NCBI GenBank assembly: GCA_033239525.1
Contig: BSYO01000020.1
Span: forward strand, 6,139,892 to 6,203,891
Length of the DNA stretch: 64,000 bases
Source: Nepenthes gracilis
Lineage: Eukaryota; Streptophyta; Magnoliopsida; Caryophyllales; Nepenthaceae
Reading direction: 5' to 3'
In this document: one piece after another, positions 1 through 10,631 of the stretch
How the letters are laid out: every line of letters starts with the position of its first letter
Numbering within the stretch: position 1 is the stretch's first letter
The notes under the pieces: generated by a model
What the model saw: only the letters and a program-made list of their open reading frames with translations
The model's database searches: none
What the model was told of the DNA's origin: nothing
Translations under genes and position numbers: made by a program

Positions 1-2087
1 TTCCGCCCTCGCCTCCGTGTTAGTGGCGGAACATGAGGGCAAGCAACAACCGTGTACTACGTGAGCCGGGTGCCGACGGACGTAGAAACCCGTTATCCGC
101 ACGCCGAAAAGATGGCGCCGCACTCGTCCTATGCACATGGAAGCTACGACCCTACTTCCGGTCACATCGGATCGTCAGTGCTGCACTGCACCCGTTGAGG
201 ACGATTTTGCGAGGCTGAGACGTCCGGGCCGGGTCAAGTGGGTCAGCCGAGCTCGGGAGTTCGACACGAGTTCCGGCCGCGACCGGCCGTGGAAAGGCTG
301 TGCCCCGGCGGACTTCATTGTCGGCGGCAACGCCCGAGCAAGCAGAGGACAACAACGCGGAGAAGAAGACGGACGGAGATCTCGCCGTATGGACTCTCAA
401 CGTGGGACGGATCGTCGACCCGGGCAGCAGCCGGAGCCGGTGTTGTGCTAAGGACGCCCGAAGGCATGGAGATCACATACTCCGCTACACCGCCTTCCCG
501 CCACGAACAACGTTGCGAGAATATGAAGCCCTCCCTCGCGGGCCTACGATCGGCGAGGAGTGTTCCGCGCGGTCGCCGGTCGTGCGTAGTGATTCTGAGC
601 TCGTGGTCAACCAGGTGAAAGGGAACTTCAAGCCGCGAACCCACAACTAGTGAGGTATCTCAAGCGAGTAAGAACCCGATCCCCGAGTTCGGTCAATTCG
701 AGATCGAGCATATCCCGAGATCGTATAACGAACGTCTTGACCGGGCGCCCGGACGCGCCGCGTAACTCACGGAGCAAGACGCGAGGGAGCCTGTGGAAGT
801 CCTAAACGCACCCAAAGATCGACGCCGAGACAAAGAAGTAATGCACGACACGGGAGATAATCGGATGACGCCCGTACATACGGTTCTTGTCGGAGGAACC
901 TTACGAGAGACGCCAACGATGCCAAGCGGGTCAAGAAAGCTAGGATGGTACACGATTCTCGAACGGAAGGGTCAGACAGACGGGGTACTCGGCTCCCCTC
1001 CCGAAATGTCTTACCCCGAGGAGGCCGACTACGCGTTGGCGTTGAAGTGTATACACTTGGGGCCGTCATGGATCACACATCAAGTGGAAAAATCTAGCAT
1101 TCAACGTCATGCGGCAAGGCTTCTCTTGGCCCACCATGAAGCGAGACGCTATGGAGTTCGGCCCGCAAGTGTGAAAGTTGCCAGTCCACGGCAACATGAC
1201 ACACCGGCCCGACACCGAGCTGCACTATCTCCATCCCCATGGCCGTTCGCGCAATGGGGCTCGACATACTTGGTCCGCTTCAATGGCAAATGGACAGAGA
1301 AAATTTCGATCGTCGGATCGACTATTTTACGAAATGGGTGGAAGCTGCCCCTCTCGCTAAGATCATCGGGAGACAATGCGACGGAGTTCCTCCGCTAAGG
1401 CATTGTTTGCCGCTTTGGGATCCCCGAGGTTGTGGTGACCGATAACGGGACCCACCCACCGGGAAACGCTTTACAAAGCATCGCCGCAACCTCCGCATCA
1501 AGCTGGTGCACACATCCGTGGCGCACCCGCAGTCCAACGGCAGTCGGGTTACCAACCGCACGCTGTCGCACGGGATAAAGACCCGACCGAAGACGCAGGG
1601 GCTCCCGGGTGGAGGAGCTACCATCGGTGCTATGGTCGTGACGAACGACTACGAGGGAATCAACAAGGGAGACGCCAACCTCCTCGCCGGGGTTGAGGCA
1701 AAGTGGTTCCCGTAGAAGTGGGAATGCCAAGCTCATGGGTCGAACACTTCGACCCAACTACCAACGCGCAAAGGCTCGGGGAAAGTCTGGACTTGCTCTC
1801 GGAAGTTCGGAGGCTGCGGCGGCTCCGAACCGCCGCCTACCAAGCGGCCGAGTGGCGCGATACTACAACAAGCGGGTGAAAGCACGCCCTCTAGAAGTTG
1901 GAGATCCGGTCCTCGGAGCGTAGAGGCGCGGGAAAGACCGCGAACAGAACAAACTCTCCCGGGATGGGAGGGGCCGTTCTTCGCCTCCGCAATCCTCCGG
2001 AGCGGAGCGCATACAAGCTACGCGCCTGCACGCAGCAAACTTGTCCCGCGGACATGGAATGCCGCCAACTTAAGGAAATATTATCAA
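1..2087 (+). pseudogene. pol remnant: RNase H, additional RNase H, integrase
   Basis: Broken 3' end of a Gypsy pol gene. Around 128-218 the frame gives the RNase H motif KLRPYFRSHRIV followed by HPLRTIL. Around 390-480 comes the extra RNase H typical of Tat elements (WTLNV, then a GSS-x-AGAGVVLRTPEG pattern once a one-base slip near 403 is allowed for). The integrase follows: EEADYAL at about 1017-1040, MGLDILGP at about 1251, RIDYFTKWVEAAPL at about 1315, VVVTDNGTH at about 1430, a HTSVAHPQSNG segment at about 1508 and a C-terminal YYNKRVKARPLEVGDPVL at about 1863-1916. The gene ends near 2087 at a RKYY-like end. The catalytic Glu region (normally GQVEV) reads GSRVTN, so the third catalytic residue seems lost. 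Frame changes and stops between every domain show it is dead. Confidence 0.85.
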
Positions 2088-3050
2088 TAATGCAACGGCG
2101 ACCCGGAGTCGCACGCGCATACATCATGATGAGTGCTTGAGCATGTTTCCCCGTCTTTTGGTTAACATTATCACTCTTATTGTCATATTGCATATTCATT
2201 CGTGTGAATCGACAGTATGCATTGCACAATCAAATTAAACGACCTAGATCGCTTCTAAGTCGGGAGGACAAGCGTCCGTCCAGAAACTACCCTGGCTCGG
2301 TGCCAGCGGTCCAGAGTGCACTGTCGCGGGACTCCGTCCTCACGCTAGATGGCCTGGGACGGCTCTACTCGCCATGGTTTCGCGCCCAGGCCCCCCGGCC
2401 ACCCGGAGACTCGCCCCGTGCTAGTCAGCCGGAGGCGTCCCGCCCGTGAGCCGAGACACCGATCCAGCGATCCATTCCAAAGGCTACGCGCCTACGACCC
2501 GTGCGGTCGGGACCCATAGGCCGGGGCTCTTGGAGAACCCACTCTACGGCCAACAAAACCTTAGGGGGCGTGCGACGACCTTCTTGCACAAGAGAGCACC
2601 TACGGTCTACAATGGTCGTGGGCTAGGACCTCAACTTGGTGTTCATAACGCTTGAGCGGAGCGACACACCTCCCGCAATTATACGCGACCGAGGCCTAGA
2701 CCCGGAGTCCGGTTAACGCGGCGACCGCTGCGCCTCGGCCTCGCAGAGGCTCCAGGGCTTGGCGACGACATCCGCTTTACGGGACGAGCTCCCCAAACGC
2801 GTGAGGTGTGGACGACATCCTCTTACGAAGGACGAGCACCACGCAAGAGGGCGCCCGTATAGGGCCTTAATCGAACGGCTCCAAAGGGCCCAATACTCAA
2901 ACGCTAAGCATGACCACAAGTAAAGTGAAGCAAAGGCGAACAACGCCGCATGATAAGGGAAGCATGGACGCGAAGCGCAAGCAAAAGCTTCTCATTTATA
3001 CAAACATTATACAAGCGACAAGCATGATACAACAACAAAACCGAACTCGG
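2088..3050. other. GC-rich non-coding 3' region between pol and antisense ORF
   Basis: No coding signal. At 2185-2265 it aligns by eye with the segment just after pol in the next element (about 12020-12080): both have a cctaga/ctcctaagt or ctagatcgcttctaagt block after a tgcat motif. From about 2280 to 2900 the sequence is GC-rich, with poorly preserved repeated words; this is where the neighbouring elements carry clean tandem repeats, so a decayed array is possible but not shown. At 2990-3040 an AT-richer stretch (catttatacaaacatt) sits at the end of the antisense ORF and could be its 3' UTR. Confidence 0.45.
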
Positions 3051-3059
3051 GACTTAACG

Positions 3060-3850
3060 GCGATGAGGTTTAATCAAGCCCGATTGGGCGGGCCCGCTTC
3101 CTCGAAACGCCTTCAGCGCGACGCTTCTCCTACCCCCGGCGTTTCGGATGGAGGACGCCGGGTTGGGACGTGAGGAGCCGCCGGGAGACGATCCCGCGGC
3201 ACAAGCGGATGCCGCCCCAAAAGCGAGTGTCCATCGCCCCGACCGCCACTCAAGGAGAATGCTGCCCAACCGCGTCCACAACTAGTCCAAATATCCTTTC
3301 CTCCGCAAGCAGAAAAGGAGGCCCTCTAATTGCGCACTCTCCACCGCAGCCTGCCCAACCTCCTCGGTAAGGGATGCGATCCGAGCTGAATACCGCGGGC
3401 AAGATGGTGCCGTCAACGATGACCCGCCAAGGCTTCCGCGAAAAGAACCAGTAGCGCACCTCGAGGGGGACCGTATCGTCCGAAGCCCGTACGGTGGAAA
3501 AGTTAAAAGTATGACCTAAGATGAGCGGTAAAGAAAGAAGTCCAAAGGAAACAACCGTACAGAAGAGCTGCTCAACAAGCAGGGAAGCGCGCAAAACCGC
3601 CCCGAAAGGACTCTCTCTCGGGGATCACTCTCCTCGACCGCATGGGTAGGGCCGGCCGGAAGGCTGGCCGAAGGAGCGCTCGCGAGCCTCTGCCGCGAGG
3701 ACGTCCCTGCCGCCCCTTCGCTAGTCTCGACCACATCGGCCACAGAGGCGAGCGTGACCACCGAGCATGCGACCGTGCGGGCTCATCCAAAGGGGCCACC
3801 CTCTCTGGGGCTCCGTCTCCTCGATCGTGAGGAGGGCTAATCTGGAAGAT
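3060..3850 (-). pseudogene. antisense ORF remnant of Tat-like element (C-terminal half)
   Basis: On the minus strand, opposite to the element, broken frames resemble the C-terminal half of the antisense proteins at 14463-16243 and 47679-49863. Reading from about 3600 towards 3250 there is LFCTVVSFGL and LGHTFNFSTVRA, then a leucine- and charge-rich stretch where the relatives have a coiled coil. Near 3220-3150 comes FWGGIRLCR with a proline-rich follow-on, which matches FWDGIHMCR in the copy at 49625 and LWEGGSVCC in the copy at 14645. The N-terminal gypsy-type domain is not found before the PPT at 4134, so the copy is truncated or too decayed to read. Its function is unknown. Confidence 0.5.
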
Positions 3851-4133
3851 CCGCGAGAACACTCGGGGCTCCACACGAGTGCGACTCCGCTTCCCTTCGT
3901 CGGCTGTTCAACAGAAGCAGGAGCCGTCCCGGCCTCCGAGAATACCACCAGGATCCCGGGAGGCCCGTGCGCGACGGGCTCAACAAGAATAGCCGGCAAC
4001 GATGCAGCCCCGGCCTCCAACGCCTTCCCAAAGCGCGGCCCGGAAGACGACAAAAGTGGCACGGCACGAGGAAGGGCGAGACCGTGGAAATGGGCCCAAT
4101 GGACATGCTGGGCCCGACCAGCGGGCCGCCCCG

Positions 4134-4149
4134 TGGCATGGGGGGCTAG
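4134..4149 (+). other. polypurine tract
   Basis: A G-rich run (ggcatggggggctag) lies directly before the LTR start tgttggg at 4150. This is the expected place for the plus-strand primer of an LTR retrotransposon. The equivalent tract of the element at 46133-52891 (reverse strand, ggcatgggggcta) is almost the same, which supports the assignment. Confidence 0.7.
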
Positions 4150-5102
4150 TGTTGGGTCCCATGTTCGCCCATGAGAAAGATCCGAGCCCACAAGCAAACA
4201 GCCCCCCCCGAGAAAAGGAGAGAGCACGCGAGAAAGCGTCCCCACCCAACGGGAATGAGTCGCGAAGTCACGCCAACGGAACTGCGGCGCATTAAATGCG
4301 TCGCCGGAATGTGCGTGAAGGGGCGGAAAGGCTAGCTAATATAGGCATGGCCGGGCCACGCCAACGCCATCACCGCCGCTTGTCACAGACGGCCAACCAC
4401 TCCTTTCTCAAGGAAAATCGAGCGTGATCAACAGCGCAGACGGCGTGCACAGCACGCTTATCAGACAACTGGCGTGACCGGCGGTCAACGATCATACTCA
4501 ACGACGCGACGACCCAAGCAACGGGCGTCTTGGCGCCCAAGAGTCCAAAGGGGAGGAGGCATATAAGCGCCCTCACCCTCCAGAGAAAAGGATTCTGGCT
4601 CTGAATTTGGATTCCAACTCTGAGAACGATTTTCTGGTTCTGCGACCTTGCGACTAAGGGTTACCTTGGATCCCAAGCACTAATCCAGCCTCCATAAGGC
4701 TCCAATCCTCTGAGCGGATTGGGCCAAATCGTTCTCCTTCTCCTCATCCCGTCAAGCGGGAAAGTTAGCCACTCATCGCAGTGCACCAAGGAAGCCGTGC
4801 CTTCCATCACCCGCCACCGCATTTCTCCTCATCACCACATAAGTTCTTCTTACGCATCACAGCATTTTTACGCACCACCTTAGCGTGCGCATTCCGCTAA
4901 TCATGGAATTTGTTGACTTGAGCGTCGGAGTGGCCTTGGTGGGAGAAATCCTGCCAGACCATTCACCTCTTGTTTGTTGTTTGTGTTGTGCAGGTCCAGG
5001 TTCTGAGAGACGGAGACCGGATCCTTCTTCCAGAGCCCCCGCGCGCTTAGGAATCCGAAGGCTCCTTAATCCGTACAACAACCTTGGGCCCGGGACGCAA
5101 CA
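4150..5102 (+). repeat. 3' LTR of the first Tat-like element
   Basis: Starts tgttgggtccc right after the polypurine tract and ends gggacgcaaca at 5102, so it has TG...CA ends and a length of 953 bp. A TATA-like atataag lies at 4561-4567, giving U3 of about 0.4 kb. Its termini resemble those of the LTRs at 46133-47128 and 51896-52891 (TGTTGG start, ACGCAACA end) and differ from the TGATGGG...GCATCA type at 23711 and 26206, so two subgroups of Tat-like LTR are present. There is no partner LTR in the window. Beyond 5102 the DNA turns abruptly AT-rich. Confidence 0.75.
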
Positions 5103-5170
5103 ATATATATGTATTATACTTATAAAAATCTAAACTCATATAATAAATAAATTTATTTATAAATTAGTTC

Positions 5171-6368
5171 TAATGGGACGCCAATAGCAGACGGCCCACA
5201 AAGGAAAAAATGACCAAAAAACAACAGCGGCTCATTTGTATTTCGGACGGTCAATGCCGCCGTTAATCGAAGCGGTAGCAAGTGGGCCGGCCGCAGCCCA
5301 GGATGAATGCGGTCCATGTCTGAATCAACCCATGTGCACCTTTCCAAGTCTCAACGATCGTCTGCTCTAATTTTTCGCATCTCCAAGAAATGTAACCTCT
5401 ATTGCAATGGGAACCTCCGAGAATCATACCGCATCCCGGGAGAAATGCACATGGATCAGCATAGGGAATTCTAATGGTTACCATACGTAGAAGGAAAGTG
5501 ATCTACCTTCTTAACCATTGCAGCCAATAATGGTGCCTCGTATCCACACAGAAAGGCAATGATCCCCCAAAGCCAAATAATGGTGAGAGACCGATAGCGA
5601 ATAAGTACCACGATGAAAAGATGAAAATGATTTTGAAAAGAGAGTCAAAGAGTACTTAAAATTGTCTCAAAGGAAGCGGATGGGGGTCGGCAATGCGCCC
5701 CAATGGGATACTGAACGGTCACAAGCTGGCCGGCCGATCGGCTCGAGGCATGGACCGACATGGATTGAGGTGGTGGCTGAAACTCAAGTTGTAGACGAGC
5801 TCGGGAGTATAGTCCGAGCGATCGTGGAAGGTGGCGTGCGCATCACGGCATGCTGAAGGTGAGTATCCCGCCTCGCTATGTAAGGAACGCAACGGAGTAC
5901 CATGGCTATGAAAGGCCATGGGGATTCATTCTACAAGCATGCTCTCTTTGGCTCACTAAACGTGCTCTAACAAACTTAAGGTTTACGGACACTCTTTATA
6001 TTCTCAAGCTTTCCAACACTCACTCTATTTCTCTCTTCTACTAGTCCCTTGCAAGTTGAGTACTGGGAGCAACTGCTTCTCGCAAGCTTCCATAATCCAA
6101 ACCGTTCTCTTTGCGAGTGCACATCCGACCAACGTTCCTAACAAACCAAGTATCCATATTTGCATTCACTACATTTTACCTTCTCGACCTTAGAAGGCTT
6201 CATACTAACTTGAGCGTTGGCGTGTTTTCGATAGGATTAAATTCGCTGTCACCCGACCTTTTATTTTAAGTTGTAGTGTGCATGATCCGAAGCCGAGCAG
6301 ACGGAGACCGGAATCCTACGAAATAGCTCGACCCAAACCCGTTCTAAGTTTTGATTCAGGACGCATCA
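5171..6368 (+). repeat. 5' LTR of Tat-like element
   Basis: Starts at taatggg, where the 3' copy has tgatggg, so the first dinucleotide TG is mutated to TA. It ends acgcatca just before the primer site. It is 1198 bp long, against 924 bp for the 3' LTR; the difference is mainly a segment at about 5570-5850 that has no counterpart in the 3' copy. The TATA box seen in the 3' LTR (ctataaaa, 24163) reads ctatgaaa here at 5906-5913, so the promoter is probably damaged. Confidence 0.75.
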
Positions 6369-6386
6369 TTGACACCGTTTGTGAGA
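6369..6386 (+). other. primer binding site region
   Basis: ttgacaccgtttgtgaga follows the LTR end directly. It is a decayed form of the ttggcgccgtctgtggga seen at the intact site of the element at 46133-52891 (reverse strand, 51895-51878). The differences are mostly C-to-T or G-to-A changes. Confidence 0.65.
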
Positions 6387-6440
6387 ACGCTGACTAAAAG
6401 CCGATCAATTACATCATTCAAACCAACATCATCTAACGAA

Positions 6441-7920
6441 ATGGTGAACACCAGAGCTCAAGCTAGTGTTCCCGCTAAGGAGGCTGCCTCCCCCTACTAC
6501 GACACTCAGCTAAACCTGACGGAGGGCAGCTGCCCCATTTTTCCTAAACTTGACGGAGCAGATGAATATGTCCCAGATACTTCAAATGCTCTACACATGC
6601 TAGGATAAGAAAAAGTAGGGGGCTCAGTTCTCCTCGACTCCCCTTCCGGCCTCCAGGCAAGGAGGCCAGAGAAAGAAAAGATTGACCAAGAAGGCTTTGA
6701 GGCCGGGCAACTATCATGTTCTGGCGGCCTCTAATGCTCAGAGTCGTTCAAGGCTTGAAGGGTGCTTGGGCCGTGGGACTCCAAATGAGAGTTCCAAAAG
6801 AAGGAACCCTCGGTACTCCTATGATGAGCAAAGGCCTCACATGCAGGAGGGAGCCTCCAAGATCATCCGATCCACTAGCGGTCCGGCTTCGCACTGCACC
6901 ACAAAAAGAATGGAGTTAAGGACCTACCTGAACTCCAAAAGATCTGAAAACTCCTCCCGAGTGGAGGAGAAGTTCAAGAAGATCTAGAACCATATGATCA
7001 AGGACGACGATGAGCATGTTGCCGATCTAAAGAGATCTCCCTTCACCATTGAGATCCTAACTTAACTAATCCCGCCAAGTTCAAAATGCCAGCCTTAGAT
7101 TCCTATGATGAAGCACTGATCTCATGGACTACTTGGATCACATCCGCACCCATCCGAGCTTCCAGGGTTTGGAGGAGGCGACAATATGCCGATGTTTTCC
7201 CCTCACCTTAAAGGGGGATGCTCGGATTTGGTTCCATTGGCTTCCTTCAAACTCGATCCAGAGTTTCTCGGATTTCATCGATCTCTTCTTGGCCAATACG
7301 CCTCCAATCGCCGAAAAGAAAAACAACCGTGGTACCTCGCCCACATTAAGCGAAATATGGTAAGAACCCAAGGAAATTCCTGGAATGGCTCGTGGCATAA
7401 GCTAGGAGAATCCCTAAGCTTACTGAAGAGATGAACATTGCAAGCTTAATCTCTGTGTTAAAATCGAGCAACTTCTTCAAACACTTGGCTCACCAAAACC
7501 CGCAGACCTTTCGGGAAGCGAAAGCTATTACTAGAGCGTACGTGGCCGCAGAAGAGGCTAACGAGGTAAAGCATCCAGAGAAGATCGACCATCCTCGCAC
7601 TTTCCCAATCGAGGGAAAGAGGAAGAACGGGGGCGGTGACAACCACTGAAGGAAGCAACTCAAGATCGGGCCACCGATCTAGAAGGAGTGTAGGCCTAAT
7701 AACTCGACTCCACTGAACGACACGCGGGCCAACATCCTCAAGCAGATCCATGAAAAAAAGTTCATTAAGTGGCCAAAGCCACTAAAAAATACGGAGGGAG
7801 GAGATCCAACGAAGTATTACAATTTTTATCGATCTCCAGGCACATCACGGAAGAATGCAAGACACTCTAACAGGAGATTGAGGAACTGATTCGAATGGGT
7901 CATCTCACCAAGTTCCCGAT
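6441..7920 (+). pseudogene. gag of Tat-like element, broken
   Basis: Nucleocapsid/capsid precursor of a Gypsy element, normally forming the cytoplasmic virus-like particle. A plausible start is ATG 6441 (MVNTRAQA). The capsid-type retrotransposon gag core is at about 7124-7310: HPSFQGLEEATICRCFPLTL, then GDARIWFHWLP and a SFSDFIDLFLANT segment. The downstream gag part around 7500-7570 (FREAKAITRAYVAAEEA) is in another frame. The C-terminal signature of this group, ANILKQIHEKKFIKWPKPLK, is at about 7731-7790, followed by YYNFYRSPG where relatives have the Cys/His knuckle; the cysteines are lost. Frame changes at several points and in-frame stops show it is not translated as one protein. Confidence 0.7.
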
Positions 7921-8065
7921 AAACCCTATGCAGAGTTTTGGCGCCTCAGGCAATGAAGGAATCGATCAACCCCAACCGCAAAATCGGGTTACGGCCGGTG
8001 TGGTTAACATGGTGACCACCAGGCCTCCCAGAGCCCACCAGACAGATCACTAGGAGAGGTAAGCC

Positions 8066-8353
8066 ATGCGTAAGAAGGCAAGGGTGGAGAAAAATGTCAA
8101 TAGTTTTAGTGATAACGACATAATACATGTAATTTTGCCAAATACCGATCTCCTGATTGTATTTGCACTCATTTCAAGTGGTACTATTAATTACCAACTG
8201 AAACGTATTTTCATCGACAATGGAAGTTCAATGGGCTTACTTTACCACGATATGTTCTTTAAGTTAGGGCTCAAAAAGAATCAACTAAAATCGGCTGAAG
8301 GACCACTGTATGGTCTAGATAACGAACAAGTAATCGTCCAAGGGACAATATAG
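8066..8353 (+). pseudogene. aspartic protease domain of Gypsy element
   Basis: Retroviral-type aspartic protease that would cut the Gag-Pol polyprotein. The reading frame 8066-8353 contains IFIDNGSSMGLLYHDMFFKL, which corresponds to the DGGSS or DTGSS active-site loop and the following helix of Tat-type proteases. The aspartate is kept, and the next residue is Asn. The frame stops at 8354, with a continuation around 8385-8465 (VVDLPSVYNAILSRPCL), as in relatives. It lies between gag and RT, as expected. Confidence 0.65.
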
Positions 8354-8769
8354 TTAGAAGTCACCCTGGGCATGTACCTTAGGATGGCGAGTCGCACACT
8401 TATTTTCCTGGTTGTTGACTTGCCCTCCGTATACAATGCTATCCTAAGCCGGCCGTGCCTAACAGTGTTCGGAGTAGTCACCTCAATACCGCACTTGAAA
8501 TAAAATTTCTAACAGTATGTGGTGTTAGTAAAGTGTTGGGTGACCAAGTGATTGGATGAATATGTTACATGTCGCAGAAGCCCCAAGCGGTGGCAAAGGG
8601 CCTGTAGAAGAGTTGGACTATCGAGATGAAGTAACCCTATAACAGGCGCAATTCGGCAAAGTTACCGACCTCATACCACTAAATCTTGAGGACCCAGAAA
8701 AGTGTATACACATAGGGGGCTCACTCGCACGGACCTCTGCGTGATGATCTGATAGCCTTCTTAAGGCGA

Positions 8770-10090
8770 AATGCAGATATCTTCACGTGGGCAACCGTTG
8801 ACATGCCAGGGATACCGGTTAGAGTAATGGTTCATAAGTTGAGTCTCGATCCCAACTGCAAACTCGTCAGGTAGAAGTAGAGGAACCACTCCGATGAAAA
8901 GCTCATAACCATCTCGGAAAAGGTGAAGATGTTGCTGGACGTGGGTTCTTCAAGGAAGTCCAATACTTGGATTGGCTCTCCAACGTTATCCTGATTAAGA
9001 AAAGTAGCGAGAAATGGCGCATATGCGTCGACTCCACCGATATCAACAAAGCCTACCCAAAGGATAACTTCCCTTTGCCTAAGATCGACTTGCTAGTAGA
9101 CTCCACTTCAGGATACGAGTTGTTGAGTCTTATGATCTCATACTCGAGTTACAATTAGATTAGGATTAGCCCAGAGAACAAGGAGCACACCTCGTTTATG
9201 ACCGATTAAGGTACTTACTGCTACAAAGTTATACCTTTTAGTTTAAAGCACGCGGGCACAACTTACCGAAGACTTGTGAACAAAATGTTTGAGAAGTAGA
9301 TTTGTCGCAATACGGAGGTGTATGTAGATGACATGCTCGTCAAGGGCATAATTACTAGTGACCATATTTGCGATCTGGCTGAATCTTTCGAGGTACTCCG
9401 TGTACACTAGATGAAGTTAAATCCTTCGAAGTGTGTCTTTGAATTGTCATTAGGAAAATTCTTGAATTTCATCATCTCTCAACGAGAGATTGAAGAAAAC
9501 CATGAGAAGATCAAGACCCTCATGGATATGTCTCCGCCACAAAGTGTCAAGGATATCCAGAGGCTAACCAGAAGACTGGCAGCGCTATCCTGCTTCTTGT
9601 CAAAGTCAGGAGACAAGTACTAGCCTTTTTTCAAAGCACTGATGGGGACAAAGGCAAACAATTTTCAATGGATGACAGAGTGTCGGACCACTTTCGATGA
9701 GCTGAAATAATTCCCAACCAGTCTATCGTTGCTGACGTCACCAAGAGATGGAGAAGAGCTGTACATCTACTTGACGGTATCAGAGGCAGCTCTTAACTCT
9801 ATTCTGATACGCTACGAGTCTAACGCACAACGGCCGGTCTACTATATGAGCAATACGTCGACTGATGTAGAGACACATTATTCACGTGCTGAGAAGCTCG
9901 CTCTGCCACTCATCTTCTTAGCCCAAAAATTGAGACCCTATTTCCAGACTTATCGTGTGGTCATTTTGACCAACTATCTATTGAAGGGCATCCTTCAGAA
10001 ACCTGATATTTTCAAATGACTGGTTAAGTGGGCCATAAAATTGGGAGAGTTCGACATCAAATTTTGGCTCAGGCCAGCAATCAAGGGGTA
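8770..10090 (+). pseudogene. reverse transcriptase and RNase H of Gypsy element
   Basis: Copies element RNA into DNA and degrades the RNA strand. From about 8940 the frame gives FFKEVQYLDWLSNVILIKK, KWRICVDSTDINKAYPKDNF and LPKIDLLVDSTSG. The catalytic YVDDM is intact at 9321-9335. The thumb/connection (KLNPSKCVFEL, near 9415) follows, then RNase H with SRAEKLALPLIFLAQKLRPY near 9890. In-frame stops occur at YN-stop-IRI (9157), TD-stop-GTYCY (9207), EK-stop-ICRN (9298), KY-stop-PFF (9621), ELK-stop-F (9706) and FK-stop-LVKW (10017). Each lies where the family has Gln or Arg (CAG, CAA or CGA), so simple C-to-T changes explain them. Frame is otherwise largely kept through this stretch. Confidence 0.8.
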
Positions 10091-10164
10091 GGCTCTGGTC
10101 GACTTTATCGTCGAGACCATGATCCCGATTGTCAATGAGTATCCTACTGAGGACACAGATCACC

Positions 10165-10610
10165 ACCCAGAAGAGTCAGAATGGGTCCTCAATGTGGACG
10201 GTTCATCTACCAACTTAAGCAGCGGTGCCGGAGTGGTCCTAAGGACCCTATATGAGTTTGAGGTTAAATACTTCCTAAAGTTTGATTTTTTGGCTACCAA
10301 TAATGTTGTAGAGTACGAGGCCCTATTAGCCGGATTATGACTAGCCAAAGAGTGCTCCGCTAAACGCTTGACCATCTACAACGACTTAGAGCTAGTCATT
10401 AACCAGATCAACAAGAGTTTTCAGGTGTGCAACCTTTTCCTGGCTAAGTATTTTGCTAAGGTAAAGGACACGATCTAGATCTTTGATAGGCTAAACCTGC
10501 TCCAGGTCCCTAGGACTGAAAGCTGGAAGGCCAACTAGCTCGTAAGAGCGGCAGCAGTCAAAAGTCTAGAGCAGTACTCTAGGGACATGCGGGAATTTTT
10601 GGGCAATCCG
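10165..10610 (+). pseudogene. additional RNase H domain (Tat-type)
   Basis: A second, plant-like RNase H between the RT-linked RNase H and integrase, diagnostic for Tat-group Gypsy elements. WVLNVDGSSTNLSSGAGVVL is at about 10180-10240, then NNVVEYEALLAGL at about 10300-10340, ending in a TGA where Arg is expected, and LTIYNDLELVINQINKSF at about 10367-10420. The catalytic Asp of DGSS, the Glu of EYEAL and the Asp of NDLELV are retained; only stops at 10338, 10477 and 10537 break it. The family consensus explains these by C-to-T in CGA or CAG. Confidence 0.75.
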
Positions 10611-10631
10611 AGCATAGAAGAATAGGAAGCG

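Larger units (their letters stand above)
1..5102 (+). mobile_element. Tat-like Ty3/Gypsy retrotransposon, 3' portion (5' part lies upstream of window)
   Basis: The stretch reads in order as RNase H, a second RNase H, integrase, a long non-coding 3' region with an antisense ORF remnant, a polypurine tract and one LTR ending in gcaaca. That order is the plant Tat-group Gypsy layout. The window starts inside pol, so gag, protease, RT and the 5' LTR are not present. The sequence is clearly richer in G and C than the AT-rich flanks after 5102. It carries many frameshifts and cannot be active. The family assignment rests on the dual RNase H and the antisense ORF; both termini cannot be compared. 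Confidence 0.8.

Noticed and set aside
2230..4250. rRNA gene or GC-rich host gene
   Set aside because: No rRNA signature words; position and the antisense C-terminal motif place it in the 3' region of the Gypsy element.
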